From positions 487,760-551,759 of the forward strand of contig NZ_CVQP01000006.1 in the NCBI RefSeq assembly GCF_001040705.1: a stretch of 64,000 bases of DNA, in the 5' to 3' direction. The notes below the pieces were generated by a model. It was not told the DNA's origin, ran no database searches, and saw nothing but the letters and a program-made list of their open reading frames with translations. The stretch is from Rhodococcus sp. RD6.2 (GTDB lineage Bacteria > Actinomycetota > Actinomycetes > Mycobacteriales > Mycobacteriaceae). Of this stretch, positions 45,601 through 53,767 are shown piece after piece. Position 1 is the first letter of the stretch, and every line of letters starts with the position of its first letter. The translations under genes were made by a program, and so were the position numbers.

Positions 45601-45871
45601 GGACTCGCTGGTCACCGAGGAGTTGGAGGCCGAGGGCTGGGCGAAGGACCGTATCCGTGAGCTCCAGGACGCGCGGCGCGCGGCCGGGCTGGACGTCTCC
45701 GACCGCATTTCCGTCACCCTCGAGGTTCCCGCCGACCGGCTCGACTGGGCGCAGCGGCACCGCGATCTGATCGCGGGCGAGATCCTCGCCACGACACTGG
45801 AACTCGGCCCGGTCGGGGCCGATGCGGTGGATCTCGGTGAGGGTGTGCGGGCCGTCGTCGTCAAGGCGTGA
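42695..45871 (+). CDS. ileS: Isoleucyl-tRNA synthetase
   Basis: Class I aminoacyl-tRNA synthetase charging tRNA-Ile, 1058 residues. ATP motifs are the HIGH variant HYGH (72-75, in GLPHYGHL) and KMSKS (about 625-629). The CP1 editing domain contains [19 protein letters not shown] and a conserved threonine-rich pocket. [14 protein letters not shown] precedes it. The length and eukaryote-like features (long C-terminal domain, GWDCHGLP) place it in the second type of IleRS, often linked to mupirocin tolerance; this is inference. GTG 42695 follows GAGGGAG and is the start controlled by the T-box; an in-frame GTG at 42590 lies inside the riboswitch and is not credible. Confidence 0.97.
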   Translation: MSDSTDGVNSTYPRVDLAGGRSGASVNFPELERRVLAEWDSDDTFRASISNRDGAEEFVFYDGPPFANGLPHYGHLLTGYVKDLVPRFQTMRGKKVERRFGWDCHGLPAELEAEKQLGIKDKSQIDAMGLAEFNAYCKQSVLRYTDEWRDYVTRQARWVDFDNDYKTLDLDFMESVMWAFKELYDKGLIYQGFRVLPYSWYEQTPLSNQETRLDDAYKMRQDPAVTVDMVITAPGSPLDGANALIWTTTPWTLPSNLAVAVHPDVDYVQVRAADGKRYVLAAARVGHYAREFGESPEVLGEYKGSDLVGLTYEPPFDFFHGPGKGHENAHRVLSADYVTTDSGTGIVHLAPAFGEEDMDVATANGIEIVQPLDPGGKFTSLVPPYEGLQVFDANPVIIKDLKAAGKLLRHETIEHSYPHSWRSGQPLIYMAVPSWFVAVTKFRDRMVELNQEITWVPEHIKDGQFGKWLEGARDWNISRNRYWGSPIPVWVSDDPTYPRVDVYGSLDQLEADFGVRPTDLHRPMIDELTRPNPDDPTGKSTMRRVPEVLDCWFESGSMPYAQVHYPFENRDWFETHYPGDFIVEYNGQTRGWFYTLHVLATALFDRPAFKTVAAHGIVLGDDGLKMSKSKGNYPDVKEVFDRDGSDAMRWFLMSSPILRGGNLVVTEQGIREGVRQALLPLWNTWSFLQLYASKPGTWRTDSTNVLDRYILAKLAATRDAMTDALEVNDIAGACDELRTFCDALTNWYVRRSRNRFWDEDRDAIDTLHTVLEVTCRLAAPLLPMATEVIWRGLTGGRSVHLADWPAGAKPAERPGHTATDLVSDPELVESMDEVRNVCSTVLGLRKAQNLRVRLPLPEVTVAASDAERLRPYLGIIADEVNVKKVDLTDDVDVHGKFELVVNARAAGPRLGKDVQTVIKAVKAGDWTETDGVVSAAGIELLPEEYTQRLVAAEPESTAALPDNAGLVVLDSLVTEELEAEGWAKDRIRELQDARRAAGLDVSDRISVTLEVPADRLDWAQRHRDLIAGEILATTLELGPVGADAVDLGEGVRAVVVKA

Positions 45872-45898
45872 GATGAGTACGCCACGGCGGTGCTTACT

Positions 45899-45980
45899 GT
45901 GACCGCGCGCCGGCGGTGCCGGCTGTGACGACGCGCCGGCGGTGCCGGCTGTGACGACGCGCCGGCGGTGCCGGCTGTGA
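45899..45980 (+). other. Chain of three 9-codon mini-ORFs before the Y-family polymerase
   Basis: Created by the tandem repeat at 45901-45978. Mini-ORFs run 45899-45928, 45925-45954 and 45951-45980. Each starts GTG, encodes MT(A/T)RRRCRL and ends at a TGA overlapping the next GTG (GTGA). The third ends on the polymerase start GTG 45977. No ribosome site is obvious, so expression is uncertain. Confidence 0.45.
45901..45978 (+). repeat. 26-bp tandem repeat, three copies, between ileS and dinB
   Basis: Units 45901-45926, 45927-45952 and 45953-45978; units 2 and 3 are identical and unit 1 differs by one base. A partial fourth unit (GACGAC) continues into the polymerase coding region. The period is not a multiple of three, so each copy presents its GTG in a new frame. 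Confidence 0.92.
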
Positions 45981-47320
45981 CGACACAGCGTCGGTGGGTG
46001 CTGCATCTCGACATGGATGCGTTCTTCGCGTCGGTCGAGCAGCTCACCCGGCCGACGCTGCGCGGCCGCCCGGTCCTCGTCGGAGGGCTCGGCGGCCGCG
46101 GCGTCGTCGCGGGCGCGAGCTACGAGGCGCGGGCGTTCGGGGCCGGGTCGGCGATGCCGATGCATCAGGCCCGGCGTCTCGTCGGGGCCCGTGCGGTGGT
46201 GCTGCCTCCGCGTGGGGCCCTGTACTCGGCGGTGAGCAAGTCGGTGTTCGACACCCTGCGTACGCGTGTGCCTGTCCTCGAGATGCTGTCGCTGGACGAG
46301 GCTTTCGGGGAGCCTCCGGAGTTGGAGGGCGCGGACGCCGACGCCGTTCGCGACTACGCGGAACAGTTGCGCACCATGATTCGCGTCGAGACGGGTCTGG
46401 TGGCGTCGATCGGTGCCGGATCGGGGAAGCAGATAGCGAAGATCGCCTCCGGTCTCGCGAAGCCGGACGGGGTGCGCGTGGTGACCGCGGACGAGCAGGC
46501 GGACCTGTTCGAGGCGTTGCCGGTGCGCAAGCTGTGGGGGATCGGCCCGGTGGCGGAATCGAAGCTGCGCAGGCTCGGAATCGAGACGATCGGGCAGTTC
46601 GCGGCGACCAGTGAGTCCGAGGTGGTCACACTCCTCGGCGGCACCATCGGGCCGGGTCTGCACCGGTTGGCGAAGGGGTTCGACGACCGGCCCGTGGCCG
46701 AGCGCGCGGATGCCAAACAGATCAGTGCCGAAACGACTTTCGCCGAAGACCTGGTGACGATGGATCAGCTTCGCGCCGCCGTCGAGCAGTGCGGGGGACA
46801 CGCGCATCGCCGACTCGAGAAGGACGGGCGGGCGGCTCGCACGGTCGTCGTGAAGCTGAAGAAGACGGACATGACGATCGTGAGCCGGTCGGCGACCCTG
46901 CCGTACGCGACGACGGATCTGCAGACGCTGATCGCGACGGCACGCAGGCAGTTGATCGACCCCAGGGAACTCGGTGCGGTGCGTCTGGTCGGGGTGTCCT
47001 TCGGCGGGCTGACGGCGACACAGCAGGGGTCGCTGTTCCCGGATCTCGACCAAGGAGAGGCGGACAAGGACGCTGTGACTCCGGACACAGCGGCGGTGCC
47101 GGAGCCGGGTCGGTCCGCGGTACCGGCACCGGGATCGCGATGGCGTCCCGGCCAGGACGTGCACCACACCGAACACGGTCACGGCTGGGTGCAGGGTTGC
47201 GGGCACGGCGTGGTGACGGTGCGGTTCGAGACCCGATCGACGGGTCCGGGCCCGGCGCAGACGTTTTCGGACGACGACGCGGCGCTCCGGATCGCGGACC
47301 CCGCCGACAGTCTTCGTTAA
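45977..47320 (+). CDS. dinB: Y-family DNA polymerase IV (DinB1/DinX)
   Basis: A 447-residue translesion polymerase. Palm-domain catalytic residues are in [14 protein letters not shown] and [13 protein letters not shown] (the SLDEAF acidic pair). The fingers have [22 protein letters not shown], then a helix-hairpin-helix thumb ([18 protein letters not shown]) and little finger. Near the end QQGSLFPDL resembles a beta-clamp-binding motif, and a C-terminal extension ([21 protein letters not shown]) matches mycobacterial DinX (Rv1537). GTG 45977 is preferred over GTG 45968, which lies in the tandem repeat. No LexA box was found upstream, consistent with mycobacterial dinX not being SOS-driven. 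ileS-dinX adjacency matches Rv1536-Rv1537. Confidence 0.93.
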   Translation: MTTQRRWVLHLDMDAFFASVEQLTRPTLRGRPVLVGGLGGRGVVAGASYEARAFGAGSAMPMHQARRLVGARAVVLPPRGALYSAVSKSVFDTLRTRVPVLEMLSLDEAFGEPPELEGADADAVRDYAEQLRTMIRVETGLVASIGAGSGKQIAKIASGLAKPDGVRVVTADEQADLFEALPVRKLWGIGPVAESKLRRLGIETIGQFAATSESEVVTLLGGTIGPGLHRLAKGFDDRPVAERADAKQISAETTFAEDLVTMDQLRAAVEQCGGHAHRRLEKDGRAARTVVVKLKKTDMTIVSRSATLPYATTDLQTLIATARRQLIDPRELGAVRLVGVSFGGLTATQQGSLFPDLDQGEADKDAVTPDTAAVPEPGRSAVPAPGSRWRPGQDVHHTEHGHGWVQGCGHGVVTVRFETRSTGPGPAQTFSDDDAALRIADPADSLR

Positions 47321-47463
47321 GGAAGCCCTTATTTTTCCCGTGTTAACTAAGGTGACACCTGCTCGCACGCGGGCTCGGCCACTGTCGGGCGGTGCCGAAG
47401 CACCGATCCCGACCACGGTTACAGCGAAATGCACAGTTCAAACGAAGAGAAGGACACACATTG
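47321..47463 (+). promoter_or_regulatory. A+T-richer intergenic tract before the MTB12-like gene
   Basis: AAGGAAGCCCTT followed by ATTTTT (47319-47335) is a small terminator-like hairpin with a T-run, unusual for this genome. TAAGGT (47348-47353), next to the GTTAAC palindrome, is a candidate -10 for the lipoprotein gene. Confidence 0.4.
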
Positions 47464-47964
47464 ATGCTCCGGAAGACCCTCGTTGCCGGTGTCGCGGTTG
47501 CCGCCGCGCTGACCCTCGGTGCTTGCAGCAGCTCTGACGGTGACGACACCACCAAGACCACCACCAGCAAGGCCACCACGACGTCTGCCGTCGCCGACGC
47601 CGGGACCGAGACGCCGCCCGTGCCGACGGCTGCCGAGCTGAACGCGATGCTGGTCAAGGGTCTGGATCCGGCCACCCCGGTCGAGGAGAAGACCACCCTC
47701 GTCGAGGACGGCCAGTCCGATCCGGGCCTGTTCGACCAGGTCGCCGCTGCCGCCAAGCAGAACAACGCGACCGTCGAGGTCGTCGACCCGATCCTCGACA
47801 ACGGCGACGGCACCCTGACCGCCACCGTCAACATGACCATCGGCGGCCAGGTCAACCCGGGCACCGCCACCTTCGTCGTTCAGGACGGCCAGTGGGTGCT
47901 GTCCAAGGAGTACGCCTGCAACATCGTCAAGCTGGCGAACCTGACCTCCCCGGCCTGCGTCTGA
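47464..47964 (+). CDS. MTB12-like secreted lipoprotein
   Basis: A 166-residue exported lipoprotein: signal peptide, lipobox LTLGAC (Cys20), a Ser/Thr/Asp linker (21-50), then a compact domain of about 110 residues. It begins PPVPTAAELNAMLVKGLDPATP and continues EKTTLVEDGQ and GTATFVVQDGQWVLSKEYAC. This matches the low-molecular-weight antigen MTB12 (CFP-2) fold of mycobacteria, where the domain is secreted rather than lipidated. Two cysteines near the C-terminus (YACN, PACV) may pair. ATG 47464 has GAAGAGAAGGA about ten bases upstream. Function unknown. A 34-base palindromic terminator follows. Confidence 0.8.
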   Translation: MLRKTLVAGVAVAAALTLGACSSSDGDDTTKTTTSKATTTSAVADAGTETPPVPTAAELNAMLVKGLDPATPVEEKTTLVEDGQSDPGLFDQVAAAAKQNNATVEVVDPILDNGDGTLTATVNMTIGGQVNPGTATFVVQDGQWVLSKEYACNIVKLANLTSPACV

Positions 47965-47979
47965 CACGCTGCGCTCACG

Positions 47980-48013
47980 CGAATGCCGGCACCCGATCGG
48001 GTGCCGGCATTCG
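47980..48013. terminator. Perfect 34-bp palindrome, bidirectional terminator
   Basis: Arms 47980-47996 and 47997-48013 are perfectly complementary over 17 bp, centred on CGATCG. It lies between the ends of two convergent lipoprotein genes and probably terminates both. Confidence 0.85.
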
Positions 48014-48032
48014 GCGTCTGTGAGGGCTCCCG

Positions 48033-48755
48033 TCAGGGGGTGTCGTCGCGCAGGTTCTCTGCCGCGGTCCGGGCCAGTGTGGTCAGGACTCCGGGGTCGA
48101 CGGGGTCCTGCCCGGTCGCGGTCACCTGCACGACCGCGCCGTCGACGACCGTGATCACGGTGTCGGACACCATCGTGAATCCTTCGCTGCCCGTCTCGAG
48201 CCGAACGGCGATCGAGGCGTCGCCGACGGACGGCTGGTCGAGTCCGCCGAGCCGGTAGGTAACGGCGATCCCTTCGGCGTCCGTTCCCGAGTATTCGGTG
48301 CAGGCGGTGAGAGTGCGCTGCACCGCGGTGAACGCCGCGCCCGCATCGGCGTACGCGGCGGCGTCGGTGTCGATGCTGGCGAAGTCGGGTCCGGTGAACC
48401 GGGCCACCGCCTGCGCGGTGGCACCGGGCGCCTGGTCCGAGATCGGGGCGAGCACGTCCGCGCACACGCGCGGTTCGGTGGACGACAGGTCCGACTCGGC
48501 GGACTCGGAGGCAGGCGGCAGTCCGAGGTCGTCGACGGGGTCGGGAAGCGGAACGAATCCGACGGGCAGATCGGCCTGGTCGAGGAGTGCGGCCCGGAGC
48601 GCCGCGTCGTCGAAGGACCCGGCGGCGGTGGTCGCGGTCGGGGGTGCTGCCGTGGTCAGCGGCGGCAGCGATGCTGCGGTGTCGTCGCCGCACGCGACGA
48701 GAAGGGGTAGGACCAGCAGGGGAAGCGCCAGGGCGGCCGCGCGTGGCGTCCTCAC
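48033..48755 (-). CDS. Putative lipoprotein of unknown function (240 aa)
   Basis: A 240-residue exported lipoprotein: basic N-terminus, hydrophobic core, lipobox LLVAC (Cys22), Thr/Ala linker (to about 45), and a domain of about 190 residues. It contains DLPVGFVPLPDP and ERVCADVLAPI-type RVCADVLAPI, ending in repeated beta-strand patterns (SVGDASIAVRLE, VISVVDGAVVQVTATG-like ITVVDGAVVQVTA). This resembles the sensor-like PknH/LppR-type extracellular domains of mycolata lipoproteins, a tentative comparison. GTG 48755 overlaps the stop of the upstream gene as GTGA, so the two lipoproteins are co-translated. Confidence 0.75.
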   Translation of the reverse strand: MRTPRAAALALPLLVLPLLVACGDDTAASLPPLTTAAPPTATTAAGSFDDAALRAALLDQADLPVGFVPLPDPVDDLGLPPASESAESDLSSTEPRVCADVLAPISDQAPGATAQAVARFTGPDFASIDTDAAAYADAGAAFTAVQRTLTACTEYSGTDAEGIAVTYRLGGLDQPSVGDASIAVRLETGSEGFTMVSDTVITVVDGAVVQVTATGQDPVDPGVLTTLARTAAENLRDDTP

Positions 48756-49672
48756 TGCCCGGACCACCGGACAGTGTTGGTCGTGGCCTGGCGCAACCGG
48801 GTGGTGCTGTTCGGGTCGGAGTAGGTCTGCTCGCCGCTGACGGTGACGGAACCGTCCACCGGGAGCGACGCACCCAGGTCGACGACGAGGGTTCCGGTGC
48901 CTGCCATCACGAACGTGTCGATGTTGAGTGTGCCCGAGTCCCCGGGCAGATCCCACACCTGTGCTTCCGGAGCCTGGCGGATCGCGACGTCGACGGTGAG
49001 CCGATCGCCGGCCCGTTCGCGCAATGTTGCGGTGGTGACCTGTCGCAGGACCATTCCGCTCATCACCTGCTGCTCCATCGTCCACACCGCCCCGACACCG
49101 ATCTCGGCGTCGGGGAACGCGACACCGCGGTACACGGCCTGGAAGAACGCCTGCTCGATCGCGGATCGCGCGATGTCCGTCGAACCGGGGTCCGGGGTGA
49201 TGCGCAGGGCCGAGATCGCACCATTCGGCTGGACCGTCAGGCCTGCCTTCGACCCCTCCGAGGAGGCGAGTGCGTCCTGCAGTCTGCGATCGGGCGACTG
49301 CATCGCACCGAGCGTGAGGTCGACCGACACCGCGGGAGTCGGCGCCGCGGCGACGGCAGTCAGCGGCATCGTCAGTTCGGGCGTGGACAGATCCTGCTGG
49401 GGCTGGTCACCGATCTGCTGGTGGATGTCCGAGCGCGACGTCATCACCACCTGCTGGGAGACACCGGCGGGCGGAGCGAACGTGATCCGGCTGCGCGGCT
49501 CCGCTCCGGCGTCGACGACGGCGGTCGTGACCGCCGAGATGGGGACCGTGGTCTCCTTGGTGGTTTCGGTGGGGGCGGGTGCCGCCCCGTCGTCGCTGCT
49601 GCACGCGGCGGCGAGCGCGACCGCGGAGAGGACGGCCGCGACCTGCGCGACCCGTTTCGAGAACACTGGCAC
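48752..49672 (-). CDS. Putative lipoprotein of unknown function (306 aa)
   Basis: A 306-residue exported lipoprotein: signal peptide with lipobox ALAAAC (Cys24), a Thr/Pro-rich linker (25-50) and a large beta-rich domain. Recognisable stretches are LTLGAMQSPDRRL, VGAVWTMEQQVMSGMVL and GTGTLVVDLGASLPVDGSVTVSG. This looks like a domain repeated in actinobacterial lipoproteins of the LppX/LprG size class, but I cannot place it. GTG 49672 is preceded by TAACCT (49684-49679) with six intervening bases, indicating a leaderless transcript. It is divergent from lspA, whose product would process it. Confidence 0.75.
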   Translation of the reverse strand: MPVFSKRVAQVAAVLSAVALAAACSSDDGAAPAPTETTKETTVPISAVTTAVVDAGAEPRSRITFAPPAGVSQQVVMTSRSDIHQQIGDQPQQDLSTPELTMPLTAVAAAPTPAVSVDLTLGAMQSPDRRLQDALASSEGSKAGLTVQPNGAISALRITPDPGSTDIARSAIEQAFFQAVYRGVAFPDAEIGVGAVWTMEQQVMSGMVLRQVTTATLRERAGDRLTVDVAIRQAPEAQVWDLPGDSGTLNIDTFVMAGTGTLVVDLGASLPVDGSVTVSGEQTYSDPNSTTRLRQATTNTVRWSGQ

Positions 49673-49772
49673 CCGACCAGGTTAGCCACGGTTCGGCTCG
49701 GCGAACCGCGGGCCGTGCCGTGCGAGGACGGTGCCTGTGCCCGCCGACGGCGCGGTAAGGGATGATGGCGTG

Positions 49773-50339
49773 GTGAGTGAAGTGGACAAAGAGGTGAACG
49801 CCGCTGCGCGTCCGCCGGTGCGAATGCGGATGCTGGTCGTGATCGCGGCGACGGTCCTGGCCCTCGACGTGGCGACGAAGGTCGCTGTCGTGCACTTCAT
49901 CGAACCCGGAAACCCGGTCGAGGTCATCGGCGATTTCGTCACCCTGAAGCTGATCCGCAACCCCGGCGCCGCGTTCTCGATGGCGACGGGAATGACGTGG
50001 CTCCTGACGCTGGTCGCGATCGCCGTCGTGGTCGGGGTGATCCGAATCGGCCGTACCCTGCGGTCGCCGTGGTGGGCACTGGGGCTCGGTTTGGTGCTCG
50101 GTGGCGCGCTCGGCAATTTGATCGACCGCCTGTTCCGGGCGCCCGGACCGCTGCAGGGACACGTCGTCGACTTCGTGTCCGTCGGCTGGTGGCCGGTCTT
50201 CAACGTCGCCGACTCGGGGATCGTGTGCGGCGCGATCCTGCTGGTCGTGCTGACGTTGTTCGGTCTGAACCCGGACGGAACCCGCGGCCAGGCCGACGAA
50301 CAGGTCGAGTCGGACTCGTCCGCTGGGAAGGAGTCCTGA
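49773..50339 (+). CDS. lspA: Lipoprotein signal peptidase (signal peptidase II)
   Basis: An aspartic membrane protease cleaving prolipoproteins before the lipidated cysteine. A 188-residue protein with four transmembrane helices. Conserved motifs are the [12 protein letters not shown] loop, [15 protein letters not shown] with the first catalytic Asp, and [10 protein letters not shown] with the second. A basic N-terminal tail and hydrophilic C-terminal tail are actinobacterial. Two GTGs (49770, 49773) and one at 49731 are in frame; a GATGAT box (49761-49766) six bases before 49773 suggests leaderless initiation there. The equivalent gene is Rv1539. The stop shares a base with the pseudouridine synthase start. 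Confidence 0.93.
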   Translation: MSEVDKEVNAAARPPVRMRMLVVIAATVLALDVATKVAVVHFIEPGNPVEVIGDFVTLKLIRNPGAAFSMATGMTWLLTLVAIAVVVGVIRIGRTLRSPWWALGLGLVLGGALGNLIDRLFRAPGPLQGHVVDFVSVGWWPVFNVADSGIVCGAILLVVLTLFGLNPDGTRGQADEQVESDSSAGKES

Positions 50340-51265
50340 TGCGCGAGACGCGGTCGATGCCGGTGCCCGACGGGCTCGAAGGAATGCGGGTGGATGCGGG
50401 TCTCGCTCGTCTCCTCGGACTGTCCCGCACGACGGTCGCAACGCTGGCCGACGAGGGATCGGTTCTCGTCGACGGTGGTCCGGTCGGGAAGTCGGATCGC
50501 CTCCCGTCCGGTGCGTGGCTCGAGGTGACGCTGCCCGAGCCCGCGCGTCCGCTGACGGTCGAGGCGCAGCCCGTCGAGGGCATGGACATCCTGTACGCGG
50601 ACGACGACATCGTCGCCGTCGACAAACCGGTCGGTGTCGCCGCGCACGCCAGCGTCGGGTGGACCGGACCGACGGTCGTCGGGGGACTGGCCGCGGCCGG
50701 ATTCCGGATCTCGACGTCGGGGTCGCACGAACGCCAGGGGATCGTCCACCGCCTCGACGTCGGCACCTCCGGGGTGATGGTCGTCGCGACGTCGGAGCGC
50801 GCCTACACCGTGCTCAAGCGGGCGTTCAAGCAACGCACCATCGACAAGCGGTACCACGCGCTGGTGCAGGGACACCCCGATCCGTCGAGCGGGACCATCG
50901 ACGCCCCGATCGGGAGGCACCGCAGCAACGACTGGAAGTTCGCGGTCACCGCGGACGGCAAGCCGTCGATCACGCACTACGACACGGTGGAGGCGTTCCA
51001 GGCGGCGAGCCTGCTCGACGTCCACCTGGAGACGGGACGCACCCATCAGATCCGGGTGCACTTCTCCGCGTTGCGGCATCCGTGTTGCGGCGACCTGACC
51101 TACGGCGCCGATCCGCGGCTCGCGGAGCGACTGGGCCTCGAACGGCAGTGGCTGCACGCGCGCTCCCTCGGCTTCGCGCACCCCGCCGACGGTCGCTGGG
51201 TCGAGATAAGCAGCGAATACCCGAAGGATCTCCAGCACGCGCTGGATGTCCTGCGGAGTGCCTGA
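50339..51265 (+). CDS. RluA/RluD-family pseudouridine synthase
   Basis: A 308-residue RNA pseudouridine synthase modifying large-subunit rRNA uridines. It has an N-terminal S4 RNA-binding domain (about 15-75: [29 protein letters not shown]), then the catalytic domain with [13 protein letters not shown], the catalytic-aspartate motif [29 protein letters not shown] and [21 protein letters not shown] 50339 overlaps the lspA stop (TGATG) and has AAGGAG upstream. lspA-rluD pairing is conserved widely. The exact target (23S positions 1911/1915/1917 for RluD) is inferred. Confidence 0.93.
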   Translation: MRETRSMPVPDGLEGMRVDAGLARLLGLSRTTVATLADEGSVLVDGGPVGKSDRLPSGAWLEVTLPEPARPLTVEAQPVEGMDILYADDDIVAVDKPVGVAAHASVGWTGPTVVGGLAAAGFRISTSGSHERQGIVHRLDVGTSGVMVVATSERAYTVLKRAFKQRTIDKRYHALVQGHPDPSSGTIDAPIGRHRSNDWKFAVTADGKPSITHYDTVEAFQAASLLDVHLETGRTHQIRVHFSALRHPCCGDLTYGADPRLAERLGLERQWLHARSLGFAHPADGRWVEISSEYPKDLQHALDVLRSA

Positions 51266-51929
51266 CCGGATCGCCACCGTCGTGGCCGCGGTGTGCGCGG
51301 TCGCCCTCGCGGTGGTGGTCGTGGTGCTCGGGGTCGAGAATCCGCCGACTCCTCGACCGGTCTCCACCGACAGTCTCGGCCCCGACGCCGGTGAGCCGGT
51401 GGCCGACTACCTCGCCCGCGCGGCCGTGACGCTGGACGAAGCTGAGGTGGACGGCGCGGACCCGGACCCGCGATGGGGCCTGGTCACGTTCGACGACGAG
51501 GTCACCGCGACGGACGCGGACGCGCTGACCGGCGACGCCCGGATCTCCCAGGTGTGGTTCCGGGTCCCGATCGACCGGGTGCAGACACCGATCGTCCCGG
51601 TCGGGGTCGCAGGAACGGAATCCGTCGCTCGCGCATCGGGACTCGCGGCGACACAATTGCACGGCACCACGGGGGAGTGGGACCGGCAGGCGCGGGTCGA
51701 TGCGGTGTCGGCGTCGCGCCTGACGCAGGACTGCGCGTGCGTGGTGGCAGTGACGGTGCGGGCACCCCTGACCGAGCTGGCCGCGCTCTCCGACGTCGCA
51801 GGCGTCCGCTCCGTGGAGGCGTTGCCTGCGGACGCGGTGTTCGGGCGTTTCGCGGTCCGACCGTTGCTGCCGGAGCAGACGGAGGCGGTGACACCCGGTC
51901 CCGACGACGGCGAGGTACCGGAGCGATGA
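51258..51929 (+). CDS. Membrane-anchored protein of unknown function
   Basis: Unrecognised 223-residue protein. An N-terminal transmembrane or uncleaved signal segment (about 5-27, [21 protein letters not shown]) is followed by an exported domain of about 190 residues with two adjacent cysteines (DCACVV). That domain has alternating strand-like patterns ([31 protein letters not shown]). GTG 51258 is within the end of the pseudouridine synthase; ATG 51246 is an alternative giving four more residues. Its stop overlaps the next gene as ATGA, so lspA-rluD-this-rarD form one operon. Function unknown; export suggests an envelope role. Confidence 0.65.
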   Translation: MPDRIATVVAAVCAVALAVVVVVLGVENPPTPRPVSTDSLGPDAGEPVADYLARAAVTLDEAEVDGADPDPRWGLVTFDDEVTATDADALTGDARISQVWFRVPIDRVQTPIVPVGVAGTESVARASGLAATQLHGTTGEWDRQARVDAVSASRLTQDCACVVAVTVRAPLTELAALSDVAGVRSVEALPADAVFGRFAVRPLLPEQTEAVTPGPDDGEVPER

Positions 51930-52864
51930 GCGGGTCTGGCCGGAGGCAGCGGAGCGATCGCGAGGTCGGCATCGTGTCCGCCGTCGGTGCCTACGCGCTG
52001 TGGGGGATGTTCCCGATCTTCTTCGGTCTGCTCGCCCCGGCGGGCCCGGTGGAGATCCTCGCGCAGCGGATGTTGTGGACGATGGTGGTGATGGTCGCCG
52101 TGGCGGCGGTCATCGGCAGGCTGTCCCGGCTGCGCACCCTCACCCTGCGAACAGCGTTGATGGTGGTCGCGGCGGCATCGGCGATCTCGATCAACTGGGG
52201 TGTCTACATCTACGCCGTCACGTCCGGGCGGGTGGTCGAGGCGGCGCTCGGCTACTTCGTGAACCCGTTGGTGAGCGTGCTGCTCGGCATGGTGGTTCTG
52301 AGGGAGCGGGTCAACCGCTGGCAGGGTGTCGCGCTGGGCTTCGGCGGGCTCGCGGTGGTGATCCTGACGGTCGACTACGGCAGGCCGCCGTGGATCGCGC
52401 TGATCCTCGCCTTCAGTTTCGGGGCGTACGGGCTCGTCAAGAAGACGATTCCACTCGACCCCGTGACGAGCCTGACGGCCGAGGGGATCGTGACGGCGCC
52501 GTTCGCGATCGGCTACCTCGTCTGGCTCACGGCCGCGGGCACGAGCACGTTCCTCGGGCACGGTGCCGGGCACACGCTGTTGCTGATGTCGGCGGGCGTG
52601 GTGACCGCGGTGCCACTGCTGCTGTTCGGTGCGGCCGCCCAGCGCGTGCCGCTCGTCACTCTCGGCCTCATCCAGTATCTGAATCCCGCCCTGCAGATGA
52701 CGTGGGGTGTCGCGGTCCTGCACGAAGCCATGCCTGCGTCCCGGTGGGCCGGGTTCGCGCTGATCTGGCTGGCGCTCGCCGTGTTCACCGTCGACGCGGT
52801 GCGGCGAGCGCGGCGGACCCGTCGCGACAGCGCTGACTCCCCAGCAGGCAGTCCGTCGGCGTGA
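51926..52864 (+). CDS. RarD-type EamA/DMT-family transporter
   Basis: A 312-residue, ten-helix drug/metabolite transporter of the RarD subgroup. The N-terminus is GIVSAVGAYALWGMFPIFFGLL, followed by the E-I-L-A-Q/H-R motif EILAQRMLWTM, SINWGVYIYAVTSGRVVEAALGYFVNPL (SINWGVYIYAV; GYFVNPLVSVLLG), and GLIQYLNPALQM near the C-terminus. RarD proteins are putative exporters, named for chloramphenicol sensitivity in other bacteria; substrate is unknown. ATG 51926 overlaps the previous stop. The C-terminus is a short basic, disordered tail. An inverted repeat (52859-52876) overlaps its stop. Confidence 0.9.
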   Translation: MSGSGRRQRSDREVGIVSAVGAYALWGMFPIFFGLLAPAGPVEILAQRMLWTMVVMVAVAAVIGRLSRLRTLTLRTALMVVAAASAISINWGVYIYAVTSGRVVEAALGYFVNPLVSVLLGMVVLRERVNRWQGVALGFGGLAVVILTVDYGRPPWIALILAFSFGAYGLVKKTIPLDPVTSLTAEGIVTAPFAIGYLVWLTAAGTSTFLGHGAGHTLLLMSAGVVTAVPLLLFGAAAQRVPLVTLGLIQYLNPALQMTWGVAVLHEAMPASRWAGFALIWLALAVFTVDAVRRARRTRRDSADSPAGSPSA

Positions 52865-52876
52865 TTCAATTCACGC

Positions 52877-53407
52877 ATGCGAAGCGGACTGCTGGTGGCA
52901 GCGATGAGCTCGTTGTGTCTGGTCGCCGTCGCGGCGCCCGCGAGCGCCGCGCAGCCGTCGTGGTCCGGTGACTACTCGGTGAAGCGGTTCGCTGCGTCGA
53001 AGACCGGGACCAGTCTGGCGGCGAGCCAGGGGGAGCCGGATTTCGCCGACACGTACCGTTTCGAGACGAGTTGCTCGGACCCGCAGTCGGACGAGTCCTG
53101 CGTGGCCACGGTCGTCGACGGGCCCACACCCGCCAACCCCACGTTGCCGCTGCCGCCGCAGTACACCTGGGACGGGACCAGCTGGGTCCACGTCTACGAC
53201 TGGCAGTGGGATTGCTGGCAGGGTGAAGGCGTGCCCAAGGTGTGGACTCCGGCGCATTCGGTGGCGTACTACACGCCGCAACCGGACGGCACGCTGACCG
53301 GTTCCTGGCGCACCGACATCACCGGTGGACCGTGCGACGGCTCGGTGATCATGGACGTCGCCGCCTATCCCGTGAGCGCTCCGGGCCCGAGCCCGTTCAG
53401 CAGCTAG
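52877..53407 (+). CDS. Secreted protein of unknown function
   Basis: A 176-residue exported protein: signal peptide (1-25, cleavage after ASA), no lipobox. The mature part has four to five cysteines (ETSCSDP, DESCVA, WDCWQG, GGPCDG) likely in disulfides and a Trp/Tyr-rich core (YTWDGTSWVHVYDWQWDC). This resembles mycolata proteins related to secreted antigens with an Rv2164-unlinked domain seen beside membrane-kinase genes; I cannot assign a name. ATG 52877 is immediately preceded by the palindrome GCGTGA-TTCAAT-TCACGC, which could be an operator. Confidence 0.7.
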   Translation: MRSGLLVAAMSSLCLVAVAAPASAAQPSWSGDYSVKRFAASKTGTSLAASQGEPDFADTYRFETSCSDPQSDESCVATVVDGPTPANPTLPLPPQYTWDGTSWVHVYDWQWDCWQGEGVPKVWTPAHSVAYYTPQPDGTLTGSWRTDITGGPCDGSVIMDVAAYPVSAPGPSPFSS

Positions 53408-53767
53408 AAGGGCCCGACGGTCAACATCTTCCTTGCGAGACGCGGGGGGTGAAATCTCCTTCTACCTGGCATAACGTCATAACGGGACTTATCGGTATTT
53501 GAACCCGGGTCAGCGGGCCTAACTGGGTGAGCCATCACAGGGCTGGATTGATGCGGCGTCCCGGGCGGTCGGTGACGACAACGAGCTGATGGCGCGGCAA
53601 ATCAGGCTGACACCGGTGGACGGGACGGGAATCGTGGGGCACGGTGTCCTCCGAAAGAGGCGGTGCACGCGGGCCGGCGGGTAGCGTCCGTCACGTCGTG
53701 CTGGGGTAGGTGCAGGTGACCCGGCGTGCCGGGAATCGGTGTCGCGCCGACCGCCTACACTCGGTGC
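53408..53767. other. 360-base gene-free region upstream of dnaE1
   Basis: No credible gene on either strand. Its left part (53453-53502) is A+T-rich for this genome and holds the direct repeat CATAACG at 53470-53476 and 53478-53484. GAACCC/GGGTCA nearby resembles a T-arm, but I could not fold a tRNA. The right end carries the dnaE1 -10. Long antisense frames entering from dnaE1 lack coding character. Confidence 0.55.
53756..53761 (+). promoter_or_regulatory. Leaderless promoter -10 of dnaE1
   Basis: TACACT sits six bases before GTG 53768. No Shine-Dalgarno sequence is present, so the transcript probably starts at the start codon. Confidence 0.6.

Noticed and set aside
47321-47360. Iron-box (IdeR/DtxR) before the MTB12-like gene
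   Set aside because: GTTAACTAAGGTGACAC only loosely resembles the 19-bp consensus and lacks its symmetry.
42530-47434. A 1634-codon open frame on the minus strand opposite ileS and dinB
   Set aside because: It is antisense to two well-conserved genes, is His/Arg/Gln-rich without domains, and is the expected shadow of high-G+C third-position bias.
53485-53520. Possible tRNA on the minus strand, from a GGTTCAAAT-like T-arm
   Set aside because: The T-stem does not pair, position 61 is not C, and no acceptor or anticodon stem could be built around it.
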